64,000 nucleotides of DNA, from the NCBI GenBank assembly GCA_015478945.1, contig JABUQX010014862.1, forward strand, positions 20,447-84,446. The letters are read 5' to 3'. How positions within the stretch are numbered: the first letter of the stretch is position 1; every line of letters starts with the position of its first letter. Shown here one piece after another: positions 25,719 through 38,869 of this stretch. The position numbers were made by a program, and so were the translations under genes. This DNA comes from Trachelipus rathkii (Eukaryota > Arthropoda > Malacostraca > Isopoda > Trachelipodidae). The notes beneath the pieces are model-generated. The model did not search any database, was not told the origin of the DNA, and saw nothing but the letters and a program-made list of their open reading frames with translations.

Positions 25719-26540
25719 GGCGCTGCAACAATTAACTTATAGTTACCGTAGTACTTAACAAAAATGCCAAGTTTCGAAATTGTACTAAAAGTCAACTAAG
25801 CAATTGTAATGATATTTGAAAGTTTCATTGAATTTTCATTATCGCTTTTTTGAAACAAACCAGTATTCTTTCTGCTTGAAATATCATAAGGTTTGAAAAA
25901 TTAAAGATTTTGTGTGAAAAAATCAAAAGTGCGAATTAATTAGAATATGAGAAAAGAATTTGCTTCTTACGAGTTCGAAGCGGAGGATCGTTTAATTTTT
26001 GCTCTTGGAGTGGTTGTTTATAATTTTTGGTATGATCATTGAAACTATAATTCTTCATAAGGATTTAATGTTTATAAGTTTTTATTATGTGACTTTGATG
26101 TAAGTTTAAAGTATAAGTTTATTGAGTGATTTTTTTTAGAATATTATTATATCAGATTCTCTATTTATTATTTTTATTTAAGGTAAAGGGTCAAAAAAAC
26201 AAGCCGAATTTTCAAGGCTAAAAAAGCAGAACCACTTATTAGAGCCATCATATTATAATTATGATAATTCTAATTCTAATTCTAATTCGACTATTGTCTT
26301 TGATTTGTAAATCATTAAAGGATTTAATTCTATATTTCGTTTGTTGAATACTAGATTATATCAGCCATAGCTTTCATACGGTTTACAATTTCAAGACGAC
26401 CACATGCCTGCCTCGCCCTTTTAGCCTCGGGGAGGTTTATGGTGCAACATGAGAGAATGAAAAATATTGATGTTACAATAGAGTAAAAAGATAGATGGCT
26501 CTTCTCTCCCTCTCCTAATACTACAATAATAATAATATAA
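25719..26540 (+). repeat. Unnamed dispersed element, copy A (inverted partner at 55200-56260)
   Basis: Starts at GGCGCTGCAAC and runs through many segments found reverse-complemented at 55200-56260: GTGTGAAAAAATC, GATCGTTTAATTTT, TGTGACTTTGATGTAAGTTT, GGGTCAAAAAAACAAGCC followed by TTTTCAAGGC, then CATGCCTGCCTCGCCCTTTTA and TTCTCTC. It ends GGCTCTTCTCTC followed by an AATAATAAT tract. Gaps of one to a few bases separate the copies. No ORF survives, so it is either non-autonomous or the 3' untranslated part of a LINE; the trinucleotide tail favours target-primed retrotransposition. A short (TTCTAA)n run at about 26266-26290 is a copy-specific insertion. Confidence 0.7.
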
Positions 26541-27659
26541 TATATAATAATAATATAAATTTATATTTAATATAATAATAATATTTAATAATAATAGATT
26601 TTCGATTACAGATTTTTCATAATAATAATAAACTAACAATATGATATAAAAAAAAAAATGGTGAGTTTAGAGAAGTTGCAGCTGTCAAATTGGTTTAACT
26701 CCGTGTTTTTATTTATTGTGATTATAGTTAGAAGTATCTACCATGATAGATAGGTTATGGAATGCTTTGTTAGTATAAACAGAGTAAATTCTGATATACT
26801 TAAAAATTGTTTCATAACTGGAACTAGATTGTCTAAGACGAGCGTTAATTTTTTTTTTATAAATATATTAGAAAGCGCTATGGAGTTATTATATTTGTTA
26901 TAGATATTATATATATATATTAATATATATAATATTATATTATATATAATATATATATATTATATATAGTATTATATATATATATTATTTATTATATATT
27001 ATATTATTAAGTCTGTTTTATATATAGTTGCGCGATTTTTTTTTAAACAAAATATTGGATAATAATTCATGGTAAATTTTTAAAAATGTATATTATGCAA
27101 TTTAAATATTCAATTGGGAAGCATCGGTATGTTTTGCCTAGGGAATATCATTATATAGGGGGGGAAGGGAGAAAACATAGGGTTCGCGTACCCTTGATGC
27201 ATTGCCATGATGGGGTCGTTTTAACGTGGTAATTGTTTTAGATGTTAATGTCTAACCGTAAGAGCCCAACCCTTTTTATGCTACTGGAGGAGGAAATATG
27301 TCATTATGGAAGCTACTTGAAATTTATTGGATTTTTAGTCATATTATATATATATATATATAGTATATATTATAATATTATATATATATTATATATTATA
27401 TATATAATATATAATTTATATATATTATATATGAAATATATACATTTTAAATAATCTTTTTTTACATTGGGAATTTTTGTTGACATATTTTTTACAATAG
27501 TAAAACAAAACAAAAACCCAAAAACATTAGGTTTTATATATATTATATATATATATAATATTATATATATAAATATATATATTATATATATATTATATAT
27601 ATATATTATATTTTATATAATATTATTATATATATATATTATTTATATTATATTATATA

Positions 27660-27745
<86 letters not shown>

Positions 27746-28480
27746 TATATATATATATATATTATATATATATCAGTTTAGGTTTTGTGGTAAGCGTTGG
27801 AGAAGACAAAACGGGTTTGTTCAGCTCTTTTTATCTTGTATTAACATGAAAAGGAACCATGTATTAGGCAGAGAATGATATTATTATAAATCGGGAGTAA
27901 AAAAATTGTGTTTGTTAAAAATGTGAATTTGTGAAAGGATTGACACAAAAACTGGTGTTGGTCGAGGACATAATAATATGAGCATTGAATCATTCATAAA
28001 ATAAATTAAGAAGAATTTCATATAATATATTAGTATATATATATAGTTGTGTTAATGCAATAAGAGTATTATTTGTAGATAAGTAGAAGAATAATACTGA
28101 TAGTGCGTTCAAATCCCATAAGAAAGACAGCTTTTATATTATATCTTTACCCTAATAAACATAATGTTCTTTGGTTTAAAGTAATTAAATTATATGAGAG
28201 ACATATCTGACGATTTATGCAGATAATTCTTATTACTATCACACCTATTCTTTAGATCTATATAATATATCTTTCTATATATATTATATATATATAGTTT
28301 ATCATATATTATAATAATATATATATATACTATTACTAATATTATATATTATTAATATTCATACTATAATATTTTAATTTTATAAATATTAATTATACTA
28401 TATATATATATATATATATTATAATATCTATATATTAGTAATATATATATATATTATATTAATTATATCAGTATAAGTCT
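26540..28480. repeat. (TA)n arrays and AT-rich DNA
   Basis: 26520-26640 continues the (TAA) tail of copy A. (TA)n arrays lie at 26890-27010, 27345-27440, 27538-27775 and 28260-28470. Frames rich in Tyr and Ile in these arrays are translation artefacts. Confidence 0.7.
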
Positions 28481-30250
28481 CCTTTACTTTCCACCAGGGC
28501 GTATGCTTATGTGGCACATTTCTTAGCTTTATCTGATATGCTTTTCCACCTGCTGACAGTATTCCATTACTTTCTCACTTCTACTCTCATAGATCTCTGT
28601 AATCCGCTCTATTACCCTGAGGAAATTTTGCCATCAGTAGACTATTGGCTAAACAAATCGGGCAACTAATGAGACATAAATATGTATTAAGTAATCCGGG
28701 GTTTTTTTTGGAGCTCCGACTTTTATTTCTCTATTTGTCTATGATTTTCTGTTCGGTCGTAACCGACCTTGAATGATTACTGGATACTTATCTGAGATGG
28801 TGTTTTTTTCGACCGCCAGAGTTTTTCGGGCATGAAGATGTACGTTTAGGTATCACCTGTCGCATTCTGGCATTCTCCTCTGTAGGAGGGTTAAGACAAT
28901 CCTTAAAGTGTTTAGATTCCTCCTTTTGAGTGTGGCTTATGAGAGTTCATCGCTCAACGCCCCAGATGGACCCGCGTGGGGTTCGGTTCATCAATAGTGA
29001 TTTTTATTGATACTCGGTGGTCACCGACCGTGGTTGGGTCTATTGATCCCCCTGTCGATCGAGTACGTACCCTCCTTATCAGAATTGCTGTCTCATGGCT
29101 TTTAAAAGAATTAGGAACTCCAATAAGTTTTTCTCGAGTATCTCCACTTTTCCCAAGCGTTCACTTTTTGCGAGCACCCATCTCTTGTTATCCGCGCTAA
29201 GTTTCGTAAAATTTCATTTAGTGCATGTTGCTGATGCGTATTTAAACCAAGGTGAGGTGAACATCATCAACTGTGCATTTTATTCGCCATTGTGAATTCA
29301 GAAATCTTTGTATTGATAATCTCGTTAGAATTTTGATCTATCTTTTCGAGTCTTCAAAATTTAGAGAGTTTTGCGAATGTATTCGCATAGAGAGTCTTCG
29401 GCGATTACCATCGGATCTCGTGTTGATGTTTTTGACCTTTTGAGAGAGTGGCGCTGTGTGAAGTTCGTTAACTGCTCAAGTGCCTGACCTGGATTGTTGA
29501 GGGGGCTGGTCTGCTAGACTTGGTCAAGCCGCCTACTCATCTCCGGAGAAGTTATTGTCTATAATGATAGACCAATATATCTGCGCTTGCCAAGGTCGTT
29601 GACTCTATTAAGAACTTCTGATAATACCAGGGACACCAAGTGATTTAAGCAGTATTAGATCTTTGGGAAATTTCCTATTATACTATATTTCGTTTACAAT
29701 TTTGACGTTTGAGAAGTTAAAATTATTGTGCATTTCTATGGTACGTAATCTGTGGAGTACTATTTTTCGACATAATCTTAAAGATATCAAATCTTAATAC
29801 TTATCATTTCCTTTCGTCCTGATAATAATCCAAGTCATTCGTAGGGCCGGAATAATTAGACATATTTGTTGGGTATGTTTCTCATTAACATCAACCGTCA
29901 ATAGAGTGGTTTTTTGGTTGACGGCAGGGGATTTTTGTTAAGCTCAATATAGTGCTTGAGCTTATTGCTAAGAGCTAGCGACAGAAGCCCCGCCCCTTCT
30001 CTGGATTATTATTCGAACTGATGCTTTACGGGCGCACAGCAAATTTGCGGCTTTAAGTCATGCGAGCTAACTAGTGGTCTTCGGTACTTGTTCCTTAAGT
30101 GGTGTTTAGGAGTTTTGAAGCACTTGGCATGCTGTCCAGGAGAGGGTTTAGGTTATTCCTGAGCAAGTGATTTGCTAGACAGAGGGTTGCGCATTCCTCA
30201 CATTGGGTTATCTCATTTTTTCGTCTAGTCTGTTTGAACTTAGTGACCTA
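28480..30250 (-). mobile_element. Possible LINE endonuclease region, heavily degraded
   Basis: This is one of the larger GC-richer blocks in the window. On the minus strand, about 29160-29100 reads LGKVEILEKNLLEFL, resembling the RGxxLLEFL segment of LINE AP-endonucleases. Near 29020 VGDHRVSIKITI resembles the C-terminal S-D-H-x-x-I motif. Near 28495 KHTPWWKVKET resembles the P-W-W-N-E-L segment that links endonuclease to RT in R1/jockey-type elements. The order and spacing fit, but stops occur throughout and each match is short. No ORF exceeds about 75 codons. The part upstream (29500-30250) contains cysteine-rich snippets I cannot assign. It could be another kind of repeat. Confidence 0.3.
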
Positions 30251-30259
30251 AGTGTCTGT

Positions 30260-32480
30260 CTATATGCGACCCACTCTTACCTCGTCCTCAACTTCTTGTC
30301 GTCAGCAACGCCTATCATTTCATACCATGAGCCTCGCGCCTTTTCTTTACCGCTCCGATTAATATATTATAGTATTTTCTTATATTAACAGCATTTGAGA
30401 GGTATCTACTTAACCGAATATATTAGGCTTTTTAGATTAAATTATTTATTTCACATAATATTTGGTGCCTATATTATTACTTAATCATATTGTTACAGAA
30501 GGATCTAAATACTATATACCCACTATTTATCGCACATCAATATTGTTAAGCTTCTTTAACTTCAACCTACTTTTTTTTTTAATTATGTGATATTATTACG
30601 TACTCATAATTACCTCACATTGTTCACTATACTTACCTAATATTTTATTCACCTACTGCTTCATTGTAATCATTGTCATGGAACTATATTTATACCTCTA
30701 TAATGGCAAGTCTATAATTTATATGGGCTAGACAATTATCTTTTCCCACAACACCAATTTATATTACAATTCCCTATTCACTTAACACACCGCATACGTA
30801 TACTGTCAGGTGAATTCACCTAATATTTCACTTCTACCTTACAACGGTAGACTTACCGTTTTCTGCCCCTTACTCACATATTTATACTTTATACCAGGTG
30901 TTAGCATATATGGATTAATTTCTCTTTTTTATTGTCTAATACTCCCTTTTGAGGCTTTTCTCATGTTGTTTCGTATTTATAGGAGCCCTCATGTTGGGAG
31001 AGATTGGTGATATTCGGATGATCCGCATCCGCGATCCATTTTTTCTCTATCCGCATTTTTTTCGCACCGACTCCGCAATGAATAATTGTGATGTTCTTTT
31101 GGTATAGCGGAAGTTGGAGTTTTGTGCATTCTATGAATTATTTTACGCCAAAAATGTGCTGGGTGCTTGCAAACTATGTTTATCATAATTTATAAGTAAT
31201 ACCTGTTATGTATCTACACATTTAATTGTGATTGAGACCTCGGCTTTTAACGTCCTATTCATGCTCCATTCGACCCTTATATTTATTTATTCGTGGCTAT
31301 TAAGTACCATTTTTTAGTATGAGGGCTCATTTCACCGATAATATAAGAACGTTAACTGCTAAATTATATAAATTAGAGTAATAATAACTAATCCCGAATA
31401 TAACAGTTATCATGAGTACTGTATAAACTTCACTTCACAACACGTTATCGACTTTAAACTTTACAAGATTATTATATTTTCTTAAACAGAATTCGGCAAA
31501 GATTGACCATCATTGGGGACATCTATTATAATTTTCTAGTGTTTGTTCATTCTCTTCTATGGTCCATACATCTATTTTATTCTGTCGTTATTTTTATATT
31601 TTACTTTCTAAATATACTATATTAATTAATATTTTAAATCCTATAGGTATTTTATTTATTTGTGTTATTATATTTTATACGATATGGTCGTTTTATTAGC
31701 TTTTCTACCTATTATTATCTTTTTTACTGGTACGTTAGGTCATTAAATTACTTGACATTTAATTTGTATTGATTTTCACTTTTCTTATTTTTTATATATT
31801 AACTAATATTATATTAATTTTTTTTACGTTACTATGTCTTTACATTAATATTCATATATTCAGCTTTTTATAATAATATACCGCTGGATAGTTTTAACTA
31901 TTTTAGTATATGCTATTTTGAATCTTACTTTATATACATTTATTCCTAATACTAAGTTTTACCGGATATTGATGATTATTAACTATTATATTTCACGGTA
32001 CTTATAGCCTTTATATCTTAGCTTATTCTATTCCCGTATTTATCTATACTTTTCGGACATTGTTTTCATCTAATTATTTCTGTTATTCATATATAGTAGT
32101 GACCTATTTTTATATTTCTATCGTCTTTTAGAGAACTATATATGATATTAAACTTATTCTTACATGCTTATAATCGCATTACCCTTATTCGTCAATTATT
32201 CCCTGTATTTACTGTGAGACTAGTTTATCCTTTTACATACTGATTAATGCTTTCGTACATATATCTATATATAATTATTCCTCATTTTTATTTTCCCTAC
32301 CCTCATGTTTCAGTAATCATATACATTATTTAATATATTTATCGTCATGCTTGTCGCATATTACTTTACTTATACAGCTATTCACTCTAGTTTTTTGTAT
32401 AGAACATGTCTTATAATACTCTTATATACGTCAATTATTTTAATGAGTGCCTTTTAACATATGAAACCTGTGTGTGTGTG
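30260..32480. other. T-rich unassigned region
   Basis: Strongly T-biased on the plus strand from about 30360, with no coding signal. A patch at 31013-31080 repeats ATCCGCA-like motifs (four to five occurrences), a pattern I associate loosely with non-autonomous hAT elements in insects; not enough is present to define one. Confidence 0.4.
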
Positions 32481-33540
32481 CACTCTTCAACAAGATGATC
32501 CATGACGAATACATCAGTCTTTTATGACCTTATATTAATCATGATGGATTTTTCACAATTCTGCAAAACGATGACGCATCTCCGCGGTGCAATTAGTTAG
32601 AGTTTATCATACATATTGTCGATTGATCTCAAAAACCAAATGTGGTGCGTGAACCACGTGTTTTCACAGAGGGTTAGGAAATTGAATCATTAGGAACTGC
32701 CTATTGTCTAAAGGGTTACGATAATTAGTCATCGGTGGGCTTGGACTTTCAGTAGATAAGCATAACGACCTCACTTAGTAAATCCTATGACCTCTAGCCT
32801 GTCTATGTGTATCCCTGTATTACTCGTATTTGGGATTAGCGTAGGGTATCCATTTTTGTGATTATCCTTTCCATGAAAACAGATCTTTTGGTTCCTTCTG
32901 AGCATTCTAATTTTATTATTCTTTGGCTCTCCAGCGCGGAGGTTGTTCATAATAATGCACTCTTTAGTGCTATGTGTTTTGCTCACCGCAGATGAATAGG
33001 TGCGAGATATAGCTCTAGATAAGAGGCAAGGAATCAGCATAAAGATTGGCTACTATCTGGTGTGAGAAGACGTATTCCACATCTTTAACTAGAAGTGCAC
33101 TATTTGAGAATATCTAGTTTATAACGTCTGAGTTTACCCATTTTGCTGCATGTCCGATTGTTCTGTTTGCTTTCGTCCTTCTTGCTTTAGTTACTGCCTG
33201 TTCCCTACTGTCAAACTCACAAGTTGTAATAGCTACATGTCGAGTCGTGTCTTTCTAGTGGTGACAGTTTATCTACTGTCAATTTACGTACTGTAATACA
33301 GAGTATATAATACTTTTCGCTTCCTCCTTGGAGATAGAGCTCGCAGAAGCTTTTGTTTTTGAAGCTTAAGTATTCTGTCATTTTTATCTTGTTAGTTTCC
33401 GTTTCATATCATATAACCTAAATATTTTCCAAATGGGTGGAGGCGGAGGAATTGGCAGTGTTTGTAAAAGGAGGTATTTTGGATAGGTATATCATGTGCA
33501 AAGAGGAGTTGAGTTTTTTGGAAGCTAGTTTTAGATTATA
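32480..33540. other. Unassigned DNA of more even composition
   Basis: An 89-codon minus-strand frame at 33040-32771 (contains NNKIRMLRRNQKICFHGK) is the longest here. Its composition is plausible for protein, but I cannot place it and see no splice or start context that supports it. Confidence 0.35.
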
Positions 33541-35520
33541 ATACTTATTTTCTTCTATATCTTCTTCTATATCTATATCTATATAATTTAGGTATATTAT
33601 CTTTGTTTTTCATATATTATTATTATAATAATAGTTCTATTATTGAAATTATTATCCATTGTGTTTTTTTTTCAAAGATCTTCATTATTAATATTTTTAT
33701 ATTTATATAGTATATATATATAATCTAATATAAATATATATATAATAATATCTATTATTTCTTCTATTAGCCAGTTTTCTGGGATGGTGGCTATATATAT
33801 TATACTTAGGTAGTGATTAGCAGTTCGTAGTGCGGGCTGTTAACTATATATTTCTTGCCCGTAGACTAGGATTGTCCATATTTTTATTCCTTTGATATGT
33901 CTACTATATATATATATATATATATAGGGCCCCGGTATATGTTATCTATATTATATGGTTAGTAGTATATAGTGAGTGAGTTATTTGTTCTTGGTCATAT
34001 ATATCCATTAAATATAACTGGTTATTTAAACTGGCACTATGACAATGCATTTTCGTTATCTCTCTATAATAAATAACATTTGTTGAAAAATTTTGTTCAT
34101 ACAAGTTTCAGACTAGCATCTAGATTAGGTAACATTTTCAACGTAATAAGTATAAATATTATAGTTTTGATCATTGTTTCCGCTTTCAGAAGCGGTTGCT
34201 ATTACGAAGACAAGCTAACATTTAGACAATATTTAAAGTTTTATAAATCTTATGTCCAATACTAAACTAGTTTCAAACTATATCGGCTCTTACTTAATGT
34301 ATTCATAATCCACTTCACTTAATCATAAATTATTATTTTTATATTTTATAGTATAATATAATTTTCACTTAATTGAGTTATCTGGTAAACAAATAAACAC
34401 TTTCATATAATTTTTTACTGGTACCATGAAACGACTTTTGGGGTATTCTATTTGTTTATAACTTACATACTCAAAAATTGCAAATATTTACTTTATTACT
34501 CTTATTTATTTTTTCGTTACACAATAAATATATATTTATGAGAAGAAATGAAATCCCACCTGAATTAGTCCTATATATATAATATCATAATATTTTATAT
34601 TATATTAATATATATTAATTATTTTTATTATATATTATCATTATATATATTATTATCTATATATATATATATGATATTAGTATTAGTAATTATTTAGGTT
34701 TTCTGGTTTTTTTTTCGACCTTAATATGGTAAGCGATATGGGGTTTATATAGTTTGGGGGGTGATAATTACCGCTATTGAGGGGTGGGGATATACGATAG
34801 GCTATAGGAGTAATTCCTTATTTTATGCGGATTCACTATATTGAGGAGTATATTATTTATAGTATTTAATATTTATTATATAGTATATCGTTTATATTTT
34901 TTTATATTATTTTTGAGTTATAACTGTTATAATAGTACTTAATTGTATACTAGTATATGCTTATATAATTTATAATATATTAATATATTATTATTATATA
35001 TCATAATTATTATATATATTTATTATTTTTTATTATTATACTATATAATATTTAATAGTACCTGTGGCTAAACTCTAAAAACCTCAACTATCCGCGCTAT
35101 TCTTTCGCATTCTCATGTCAATACATTGGATAAAGTGATTTTATATCATACTTACTCTCATCAGCATCCGCGAATACTGAATAAAAAAGCACCAATTAAG
35201 CGCATAGCATATCCTTTAATGTAATATATGTTCTTATGTATATATCTATATTCATTATTTATAATTCATATTATACTATATATTTTTTATATATATATTA
35301 TATATTATATTAAATATGTAATTTTATTTGTTATAAACATTTTCTAAAATGTATATTTTCATTACTGTTTTGCTGTGTTTTATATGTGTAATAATCTATT
35401 CCTGACATGGTGTTTTTAAATTTTTTCATCATTAAATTATTTTCTATAAATTAATATGTAAAATATAAATAAACATGTAAATAAATTTCGATCTTTAAAC
35501 TATTTGCATAAGTAATATGA
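33540..35520. other. AT-rich region with short (TA)n tracts
   Basis: (TA)n-type tracts at 33540-33770, 33900-33930, 34570-34680, 34860-35060 and 35240-35320, with unassigned DNA between. Confidence 0.6.
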
Positions 35521-35524
35521 TTCA

Positions 35525-35780
35525 TATTCCGCACAGGTACATGACACCGTATGTAACGCGGTCAGTAATATGAATATTGCCAGTATATGTAAATTTTTTT
35601 CCAAGTATTTGTCTATGATTGTTATCTATTTGAACAGTATGCCGTTCTTAGTCAACACGTATTGTGTACTCCGTCAGTATTCTGCTATTAACTTGTCAGT
35701 ATAATAGAACTAGTATTGTGTATCTATGGTATTTAAAATACACTCCGTTTAGTAACTTAAAGTGAAAGATAAACAATTTT
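35525..35780 (+). repeat. Dispersed repeat pair, first copy (second at 45598-45815)
   Basis: Shares in order with 45598-45815: CCGCA, ACATGACACC, AACGCGGTCAGTA, CCAGTAT, AGTATTTGT, AACAGTAT, ATTGTGT and GAAAGATAAA. Spacing differs by small indels. The ACATGACACC and ACGCGGTCAGTA blocks are the most conserved. No ORF and no recognised ends; a decayed transposable element is the simplest reading. Confidence 0.5.
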
Positions 35781-35885
35781 GTACATTTTCTTTTAATTAA
35801 TGTTAATGGAGAGATTGCATCACGTCGATTTGCAATAAGTGTATTTCATCCGTATTCTGCCACTTGGTGCGTCTAAAATTTGTTT

Positions 35886-35995
35886 TATTTTATATGGAAC
35901 ACTTGATATTTTAGTTTTCTTCAGTTTAAGTTTTAATTTCATAAGTGTTTTGTGTGAAACACTTGGTAATATAGCTTTTGTTTTTTTAGTTGAAT
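35886..35995 (+). repeat. Two-copy imperfect tandem repeat, about 60 bp unit
   Basis: GGAACACTTGATATTTTAGTTTTC and a second version, GAAACACTTGGTAATATAGC then TTTTG, lie about 60 bases apart with similar T-rich spacers. Too short and diverged to assign. Confidence 0.35.
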
Positions 35996-35999
35996 TTTT

Positions 36000-38790
36000 A
36001 ATTTTCTAGTCTATTATAAGTTTTATGCATCTTTTTGAATGTTGTTCAGTACGATTGAAAATTAAATAATATGTAGATGTATTTTTGTCGTAATTAATTA
36101 TGATCGACTTTATTATTTAATAGATAATTTTATAGTAACGTGTGTGTTCTCTGATCTAATAATGAGGTGATATTAGGAGTTTCCCTATGGTCCTTCAACA
36201 ACTCTGTGTGACTCTACATTAATAATACTGTTAGACAGAACTCTGCTTGTAAATTCGTCCCATACCGGAAGAACGATATTTATTTAAACGGATAATAATC
36301 AGGTACGGCGACTTCTAGTTCTATTTTAATTATTTTATATTTTATCGTAACTTCATCCCTTAATGTCGTACATATAAAACTAAAAATAATCCTGGGTGGC
36401 GTCAAGGAGTCTCTCTATCTCATCTTTTTGTAAATAATTTTTGCATTCAATATTAATTTTTTGATAATATTTTGACAAGTTTCGGTTGTGGCGATTTCAT
36501 CATGGCGATTTCCGGCTTTACTTAATTTAATAAAGGTATTACTAATCAAAGCCCTTAGTATCCATTGGAATTATTATAATTTATGTTATTTATAAAAAAC
36601 TATTTTAATTTTTTTTTTCTAACATTTCTTCAAGTGCATATATTTCTGGTATATGGGAGATTTTAACTTTGAACAAGGACATAGTGATTACAAAAAGTGA
36701 TAAAGTTAATAAAAATTCTTAAAACTTTTATGTAGCAACTTAAAGTAATAATTAAAATTAAAGTTCGCGCATTTATTGCGCTTATTAATTAACGTGGTAC
36801 AGCAAAATCTAATACTTCATATCACGGTTCATACGTAATGAAGGTTAGGTAGAATTCATTGGTATTAGAATAAATCGGACTTTCATTGTAAATAGTTCTT
36901 TATTATAAAGTATATAGGTATAATCGATTTTAATATTAATGCTATATTAATGTTTATTTCAATAATATTATATTATATATAATCATTCTCCAAAATTAAT
37001 TACGACTTATTTTATTAATATATTTATTATAATTATCATAGTTTTAAATATACATGATATTTCTTAAAACAATACGTTTCGATAACTCTTCTTTTATGTT
37101 GGTTGAAGGACTTATTACACCTTCGCCGACCTTTAATTTTTCAATTACGAAGCTACTTAAAGCCTAATTTTGTCATAAATATCTACTGATATCCTATTTC
37201 AGTTATCCTAATGATGTGTGAAATGTTTTTGTAATATAGACCAGATCATATAGCAGTGTTTGTTTTAGCGTGTCCTTATGGAAAATAATACTATTTTAAA
37301 TTTAAATCTATTAATTAGAAAATGTAAACTAATGCTTTGAACTATAAATTGGTCTAAAATCACCTAATGAGCTGAAAATATCATTTTTTGAAGGATTTTT
37401 TGGGGGTGGGGAATAGATGTTTAAGATAGGAAGTTGGATATATATTTTCATTAATTCATAATTAGGTTTACTCAAGTGAAATTTTTAGAGCTATAATTTA
37501 TAAAAACCAATTTTATTATATTTATTAGAATAGAATTGATATTATGTTTTGAACAAAATGGACAATTTATCAAATATTAAAAAGGTAAATCAGGACATAA
37601 TATATATAAAGACATTTCAAATTATCTTAAATAATTAATTTAATATAAATATTCTAAATGTCACAAAAGTATTTAAAAAATTATGGTATTTAATTATGCC
37701 AAAAATCAAAATTATGAGCTAGCTAGAGAGTATAATGTCATAAATCAATAGAAAATTGATAAATAAGCAAAGATTGTATTAGTAATTTGATGGAATCACA
37801 TTGGCTTTCGAAGGTCCTAAATATATGAAAATATCGGAGTGTAAAAAGTCAAGTGATTACATTTTTAATTAGAGATAAAATTAAGTACTTTTGTGATTAA
37901 ATTATTAAGTAAATATCGATTGAGACTGTTAAAAACAGAACCTTAATTATTTCTGATAGTTATTGTGGAAGCCTAAATAATCCTTGATCTACAACTACTA
38001 ATTAAAATTGCTCCTCACAAATGAGTATTGTTCAATTTATGATTTCTGGAAATTTTAAATAAAATTTATATTTTTTCAAATGTTAACTTTTTAAAATCAA
38101 TTTTATGCAATCATATTGTTGTGAAAATAGTTCTACATTATCACTACACCTTAATGACTGCTGTTACTAATTTAATGTGGAACTTTTTTAAATTATGTTT
38201 TTTTGTAATTGGATTATCCTTTTTAGATGTATGGTTCACCATTTTATCAATCATATCCTTGAACATTTAAGTTTTAAAGATGTTATGTCTTTATTATTAT
38301 AAAATGTGTTTGAAATTAGTGATAAACACAAATGAGCTATTCTATTTCTTACAATGTTTGAATTCTTTGTTTTTTGTGCCTCTTTTTTGGGAGTTATGCT
38401 CATACTTATATATATTATGATATGTTTTATCTCTTCAATGCATTTCCTTATTTTTATTATTCCTTAGAGACTAAATCGCTATTATAAATAAAACTACCAG
38501 CGGCGCTTATTATCTTTTTACGGAGCTGGTTTATTAAGTGTCACTCACACCACTGGCTTTCACACGCCCACAATGCTTTCTTATTTAGCAGTCCTCTTAT
38601 TGTTCTGGTTGTTTTGTGTGGTCATCAATAGTATCGTGTATTTAAAGAATAATCTTATACCTAAAATGTATTTTGAGAGCCTGAATAATTAGAAAAGTAA
38701 GGGTACGACAATGTATATGCCCCTGAACTATTTGAAGAGCGAAATTACTTGGAGAATTATCAGGATATAGTTTAAGAACCTTAATTTACT
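36000..38790. other. Unassigned AT-rich DNA
   Basis: Few simple repeats and no recognised gene. If the EcKL-like gene extends downstream it could lie partly in an intron of that gene, but nothing shows this directly. Confidence 0.4.
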
Positions 38791-38793
38791 TAC

Positions 38794-38869
38794 TTGGATC
38801 GCCACAGGTTCTGGCCTGGGAGCACAGATCAGTAAGTGTTGCGTTGTTATAGGACTCTTCAAATTATTC
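38794..38869 (-). other. Candidate 76-nt internal exon (weak)
   Basis: On the minus strand a pyrimidine-leaning tract ending in CAG at 38870-38872 is followed by 76 bases open in one frame (includes HLLICAPRPEPVAIQ) and then by GTAAGTA at 38793-38787, a strong donor. The peptide is not one I recognise. The phase does not join the EcKL-like exon upstream: continuing that exon's phase 1 would give a stop within three codons. It is either an exon of another transcript or a chance pairing of splice-like signals. Surrounding DNA shows no other coding signal. Confidence 0.15.
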
